Shown here: positions 60,688 through 64,000 of the stretch, in pieces
Numbering within the stretch: the first letter of the stretch is position 1
How the letters are laid out: every line of letters starts with the position of its first letter
Origin: Pseudonocardia parietis
GTDB taxonomy: Bacteria; Actinomycetota; Actinomycetes; Mycobacteriales; Pseudonocardiaceae
Assembly: GCF_017876315.1 (NCBI RefSeq)
Contig: NZ_JAGINU010000001.1
Span: 4,588,001 to 4,652,000, forward strand
Direction: 5' to 3'
Length of the DNA stretch: 64,000 nucleotides
Program-made: the position numbers and the translations under genes
Notes under the pieces: generated by a model
Databases searched by the model: none
Told to the model about the DNA's origin: nothing
What the model saw: the letters and a program-made list of their open reading frames with translations, nothing else

Positions 60688-61938
60688 TCACCGAACTCCG
60701 CGGGTGGTCCCCGCCGGCATCGGCCGCACGGGGTGGGCCTCCGTTTCCGGCCCGGCCTCCGTCGGGCGGGATTCCAGTGGCTGCGCTCCCGCTGGCTGCG
60801 TTTTCGGAGGCTGCGACCCCGGTGGCTGCGCTCCCGCTGGCTGCTGCGGTCCCGACGGCTCCGAGACAAGCGACTCCGAGGCAGGCGACTCCGTGGCAGG
60901 CGACTCCGAAGCAAGCAGCTCCGAGGCAGGCAGCTCCGAGGCAGGCAGCTCCGAGGCAGGCGGCTTCGAAGCTCCAGCCGAGCGCGCCCGCAGCGCGTCG
61001 ATCACCGCGGGCAGCACCTCGTGCAGGTCACCGAGCACGGCATAGGTCGAGCGGGTGACCATCGGCGCCTCGGGGTCCGTGTTGATCGCGAGGATGGTGC
61101 GCGCGTTCATGCAGCCGACCCAGTGCTGGGTCGCGCCACTGATCCCGCAGGCGATGTACAGGTCCGGGGCGATCTGCGTGCCGGTCAGGCCGACCTGGTC
61201 GCTGTGCGGACGCCACCCGTTGTTGGTGGCCACCCGCGAGCAGCCCACGGCGCCACCGAGCAGCTGCGCCAGCTCGTCCAGGGCGGCGTAGCCCTCCGCG
61301 CTGCCGACACCACGCCCGCCGGAGACGACGATCGGTGCGGTGGCCAGCGAGACGCCGCCCGAGCTCGGCACCCGCTCGACCACCCGGGTGCGGGCCAGCC
61401 CGGGATCCAGCTCCGGAATGAACTCGACGACGTCCGGGTCACCGACGACCGGCGGCGGCCGCTGTCCCGACGCCGCGCCGGGCGCGACGGTCGCGAGCAC
61501 GACCGGTGCGGTCAGCTCGGCGTCCTCGAGCAGCATCCCGCCGCCGCGGACCCGGGTCAGTGACCACGGCTCGCCCGGCGTCAGCGCCACGCAACGGGTG
61601 GCCAGCGGCAGCCCGGCACGCGCGGCGGTCTGGGCCAGCACCTCGTCACCCCGCTCGGTCGCCGCGGCCAGCAGCGCGGACGGCCTCGTCCGCGCGACGA
61701 GCTGGGCCAAGCTCTCGCCGAGTGCCTCCGGTGCGTGGTCGCCGAGCAGATCGTGGCGGATCACGTGCACGCGCTCCACGCCGAGCCCGGCGGGCACGGT
61801 CCCGACCGTGACCGCGTGGACCGGCAGGCCGGTGCCGTATGCGACGGCGAGCAGGTCGTCGGTACCCGGACCCGGCACGCCGTCGCCGGCGGTGTCCTTA
61901 CAGGTATCGAGACAGGTGTCGATCAGGACCAGCAGCAC
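60688..61938 (-). CDS. etfA: Electron transfer flavoprotein subunit alpha with repeat tail
   Basis: ETF alpha binds FAD and passes electrons from flavin dehydrogenases to the quinone pool. The 416-residue protein has the N-terminal ETF domain and the C-terminal FAD domain with IVVSGGRGVGSAEGYAALDE, DQVGLTGTQIAPDLYIACGI, SGATQHWVGCMNARTILAIN and DLHEVLPAVI. After about residue 325 an extra 90 residues form Ser/Ala/Glu/Pro repeats (PASELPASEL type), then Pro/Gln-rich sequence. ETF beta lies 3 bp upstream, in the same operon. Confidence 0.9.
   Translation of the reverse strand: MLLVLIDTCLDTCKDTAGDGVPGPGTDDLLAVAYGTGLPVHAVTVGTVPAGLGVERVHVIRHDLLGDHAPEALGESLAQLVARTRPSALLAAATERGDEVLAQTAARAGLPLATRCVALTPGEPWSLTRVRGGGMLLEDAELTAPVVLATVAPGAASGQRPPPVVGDPDVVEFIPELDPGLARTRVVERVPSSGGVSLATAPIVVSGGRGVGSAEGYAALDELAQLLGGAVGCSRVATNNGWRPHSDQVGLTGTQIAPDLYIACGISGATQHWVGCMNARTILAINTDPEAPMVTRSTYAVLGDLHEVLPAVIDALRARSAGASKPPASELPASELPASELLASESPATESPASESLVSEPSGPQQPAGAQPPGSQPPKTQPAGAQPLESRPTEAGPETEAHPVRPMPAGTTRGVR
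60871..60960 (-). repeat. Six 15-bp tandem repeats encoding the ETF alpha tail
   Basis: The 15-bp unit is CAGCTCCGAGGCAGG with variants, read on the plus strand. It repeats in frame and encodes five-residue ASELP/ATESP units. Confidence 0.85.
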
Positions 61939-61941
61939 GGT

Positions 61942-62757
61942 TCACACCACCCCGATACGCGTCAACATCTCCACCACCGCCGGTGCGGCCGCCGCCCCGC
62001 TGCCGAGCACGACGGTCTCCGGCCGCTCCTCGCGCGGTCGCCGCAACGCCACCGTGCGCAACCCGCCGGGCAACGACTGCTGCCCGGCCACGGTGCGCAG
62101 TGCTGCCTTGCGGGCCCGCATCCGCCCGGTGATCGTCGGGTACCGCGGCAGGTTGATGCCCTCCTTCACCGCGACCGCGGCGGGCAGCGGCACCCGGTAG
62201 ATCTCGACGCCGCCGGGTGTCTCGCGGCGCAGCGCGAGGCCCGGATCGTCGCCGGTGGCGTCGTCCTCGATGCCCTTGATCCCGGTGACCATCGGCAGCC
62301 CGAGCGCGCAGGCGACCCGGATCCCGACCTGGGCGTTCCCGGCGACGGCGGAGTCGGTGCCGAACAGCAGCAGGTCGTAGCGAGTCCCCTCGGCGGCCCG
62401 GATCCCGGCCAGGATCGACGCCGCCGTCGACTCCGGGTCGAGCTCCTCGGTCGGGACCTCGACCAGCACACCGTCGTCGGCGCCCATGGAGATCGCGTAC
62501 CGGAGCTGCTCGGCGGCCTCCGGTGGCCCGACGGTCAGGACGGTGACGCGTGCGGTGCCGCCGGCGTCGCGGCGTCGTCCGGCGATCCGGACGGCCTCCT
62601 CGACCGCACACTCCTCGTGCGGGCCCATCGTGAACCCGAGATGGTGGGTGTCGATGGCCAGCCGGTCGTCGGTGAGCGTGATCTGCGCCCCGACCGCCGG
62701 GGTGCGCTTCACACATACCAGGACGTCGCGGCGGTCCGGCTCCTCGTCGGTGCTCAT
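61942..62757 (-). CDS. etfB: Electron transfer flavoprotein subunit beta
   Basis: This 271-residue protein starts at ATG 62757, overlapping the upstream flavoprotein gene by 4 bp. Family features are VLVCVKRTPAVGAQITLTDD, MGPHEECAVEEAVRIAG, LLLFGTDSAVAGNAQVGIRV and the recognition loop LPRYPTITGRMRARKAAL. It forms the heterodimer with ETF alpha encoded 3 bp downstream and is probably the dedicated acceptor for the upstream dehydrogenase. Confidence 0.9.
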   Translation of the reverse strand: MSTDEEPDRRDVLVCVKRTPAVGAQITLTDDRLAIDTHHLGFTMGPHEECAVEEAVRIAGRRRDAGGTARVTVLTVGPPEAAEQLRYAISMGADDGVLVEVPTEELDPESTAASILAGIRAAEGTRYDLLLFGTDSAVAGNAQVGIRVACALGLPMVTGIKGIEDDATGDDPGLALRRETPGGVEIYRVPLPAAVAVKEGINLPRYPTITGRMRARKAALRTVAGQQSLPGGLRTVALRRPREERPETVVLGSGAAAAPAVVEMLTRIGVV

Positions 62758-64000
62758 CGCCGCATCCGGGTGTCGTCCGGGTCGAACAGCGGGGTGCGGC
62801 CGGCGCGCGCGACCGTGACCGGGTGGTCGTGACCCATGTAGCGGACGGCCAGCCGGGTCCCCTCCTCGGCGCGTTCCGGCGGCAGGTAGGCCATCAGCAG
62901 GTGGCGGCCCAGCGACGGGGCCGCGCCGGCCGTCGTCACCACCGAGGGGCGCCCCTTGCGGTCGACGATCCGGGCGCCATCCAGGGTGATCACCGGCTCG
63001 CCACCCTGCGGGACACGGCGCGTCCCGTCGGCGCCGGCGTGGTCGTCGACGACCAGGGTGCACAGCGTCGCGGCGGGTGCCTGCTCCCGGGCGCGCAGAT
63101 AGGCCGCCTTCCCGACGAAGTCGTGCGGCTTCACCCGCGGCAGCGCGAGCCCGGCCTCGACCGGGTCGTGCTCGGAGTCCAGCTCGGCGCCCATCAGCCG
63201 GTAGCCCTTCTCCAGCCGGCCGGTCGTGCCGTACACGCCGATCCCGGCCGGGACGACGCCGAGCGGGCGCCCCGCCGCCCACAGCGCGTCCCACAGCCTG
63301 CGCCCCTGCTCGAACGGCGCGTGCAGCTCCCAGCCCAGGTCACCGACGTAGGACACGCGCAGCGCGAGCACCGGCACCCCGTCGATCGTGATCGGGCGGG
63401 CGTGGCCGAAGGGGAAGCCGTCGGCCGACACGTCGTCGGTGGTGACGGCGGCGAGCAGGTCGCGCGCCCGCGGCCCCCAGACGCCCACGGTGCACACCGC
63501 CGAGGTCACCTCGGTCAGCACAGCCGTGCCGCCGGCGGGCAGGTGCTCGGTGAACCAGGCCAGGTCACGCGGCCCGTCGGCGGCGCCGGTGATCACCCGG
63601 AACCGGTCGTCGGCGAGCCGCACGATCGTCAGGTCGGAACGGAAGCCGCCGTTCGGCGCCAGTACCGGCGTGTAGATCATCCGCCCCACGGGCCGGTCGA
63701 CGTTCGCCACCACGAGACCCTGCAGGTACTCGCAGGCTCCCGGGCCGGTCACCTCGAACTGGGTGAACGCGGAGAGGTCGATCATCGCGACCCGCTCGCG
63801 CATCGCCAGGTGCTCGGCATCGATGATCGGCGACCACCAGCGGGCGTCCCACTCGTGCGGCCGCTGCCCCACCCGGTCGCCGAACTCGTCGAGCAGCCCC
63901 CGGTTGGACTCGTACCACTGTGGACGCTCCCAGCCCCCGACCTCGAAGAACACCGCACCCAGGTCGACCTCGGCGGCGTGGAACGGCGAGAGCCGCCGGT
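62754..64000 (-). CDS. GcvT-domain flavoprotein, dimethylglycine/sarcosine dehydrogenase-like (5' end outside window)
   Basis: The frame is open to the window edge, so only the C-terminal part of about 415 residues is seen. It begins with LSPFHAAEVDLGAVFFEVGG and WERPQWYESN, the linker typical between the FAD (DAO) domain and the folate-binding GcvT domain of dimethylglycine, sarcosine and related N-demethylating dehydrogenases. GcvT features follow: AMIDLSAFTQFEVTGPGACE, YTPVLAPNGGFRSDLTIVRL, GWELHAPFEQGRRLWDALW and RLEKGYRLMGAELDSEHDPV. It is predicted to oxidise an N-methylated glycine-type substrate and feed electrons to the adjacent ETF. The FAD domain itself is not visible. Confidence 0.85.
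   Translation of the reverse strand, partial: RRLSPFHAAEVDLGAVFFEVGGWERPQWYESNRGLLDEFGDRVGQRPHEWDARWWSPIIDAEHLAMRERVAMIDLSAFTQFEVTGPGACEYLQGLVVANVDRPVGRMIYTPVLAPNGGFRSDLTIVRLADDRFRVITGAADGPRDLAWFTEHLPAGGTAVLTEVTSAVCTVGVWGPRARDLLAAVTTDDVSADGFPFGHARPITIDGVPVLALRVSYVGDLGWELHAPFEQGRRLWDALWAAGRPLGVVPAGIGVYGTTGRLEKGYRLMGAELDSEHDPVEAGLALPRVKPHDFVGKAAYLRAREQAPAATLCTLVVDDHAGADGTRRVPQGGEPVITLDGARIVDRKGRPSVVTTAGAAPSLGRHLLMAYLPPERAEEGTRLAVRYMGHDHPVTVARAGRTPLFDPDDTRMRR

Overview
The window is 64 kb of very GC-rich DNA from an actinomycete, most likely a Pseudonocardiales member (Pseudonocardia-like). This rests on GTG-rich dense coding, DUF397/XRE-DUF5753 pairs, 13E12-type DUF222-HNH proteins, a bifunctional Rel, an Rv2578c-type radical SAM protein and gene order. 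As I recall the Mycobacterium tuberculosis map, much of the window follows Rv2538c to Rv2603c (aroB-aroK-aroC ... mltG-ruvX-alaS ... rarA-Rv2560 ... aspS-Rv2578c-hisS-ppiB-rel-apt-secFD-yajC-ruvBAC ... yebC). It is therefore mostly a chromosomal core region with lineage-specific insertions.

Layout. 1-4.8 kb: the end of an AI-2E-family transporter, an HdeD-like membrane protein, a 336-bp element with perfect 18-bp terminal inverted repeats, the first DUF222-HNH gene with SOS boxes, and a decayed hypB. 4.8-14.5 kb: aroB-aroK-aroC, a prepilin peptidase, a spermidine-synthase-like protein, 500 bp of G-rich tandem repeats where aroE is usually found, then mltG-ruvX-alaS. 15-20.6 kb: a SigD-like sigma factor, a secreted S1 protease, rarA and two Gln/Tyr-rich membrane proteins. 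20.7-25.9 kb: an Lrp regulator with an aminotransferase, a DUF397 / SAM-methyltransferase / XRE-DUF5753 group and a phosphotransferase. 25.9-34.4 kb: aspS, an intein-interrupted radical SAM protein behind a perfect LexA box, a YibE/F exporter, a methyltransferase, hisS and a cyclophilin. 34.4-36.6 kb: a divergent hydrolase/TetR pair with two palindromic operators, a GNAT remnant, structured DNA and a four-cysteine mini-protein. 36.6-46.1 kb: rel-apt-secF-secD-yajC and ruvB-ruvA-ruvC. 46.2-51.5 kb: an esterase, an acetamidase operon with a coupled mini-ORF, and an orphan histidine kinase. 51.6-57.6 kb: polA, yebC, DUF488 and a repeat-tailed membrane protein. 57.6-60.5 kb: the second DUF222-HNH gene with its SOS box and a frameshifted remnant. 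60.7-64 kb: ETF alpha, ETF beta and the 3' part of a dimethylglycine/sarcosine-dehydrogenase-like flavoprotein.

How it works together. The housekeeping genes cover chorismate synthesis, translation (AlaS, AspS, HisS), stringent response and adenine salvage, Sec-dependent export, Holliday-junction processing and DNA repair. The most striking theme is DNA damage: LexA-type boxes (consensus TCGAAC-N4-GTTCGA) lie before both DUF222-HNH genes, ruvC and the radical SAM gene. In the last, an intein sits exactly at the third [4Fe-4S] cysteine, so splicing is required to build the active site. The two DUF222-HNH genes are direct-oriented paralogues bracketing about 55 kb, and each is flanked by gene remnants, which suggests local recombination and decay. 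The start of the transporter and the start of the flavoprotein lie outside the window.
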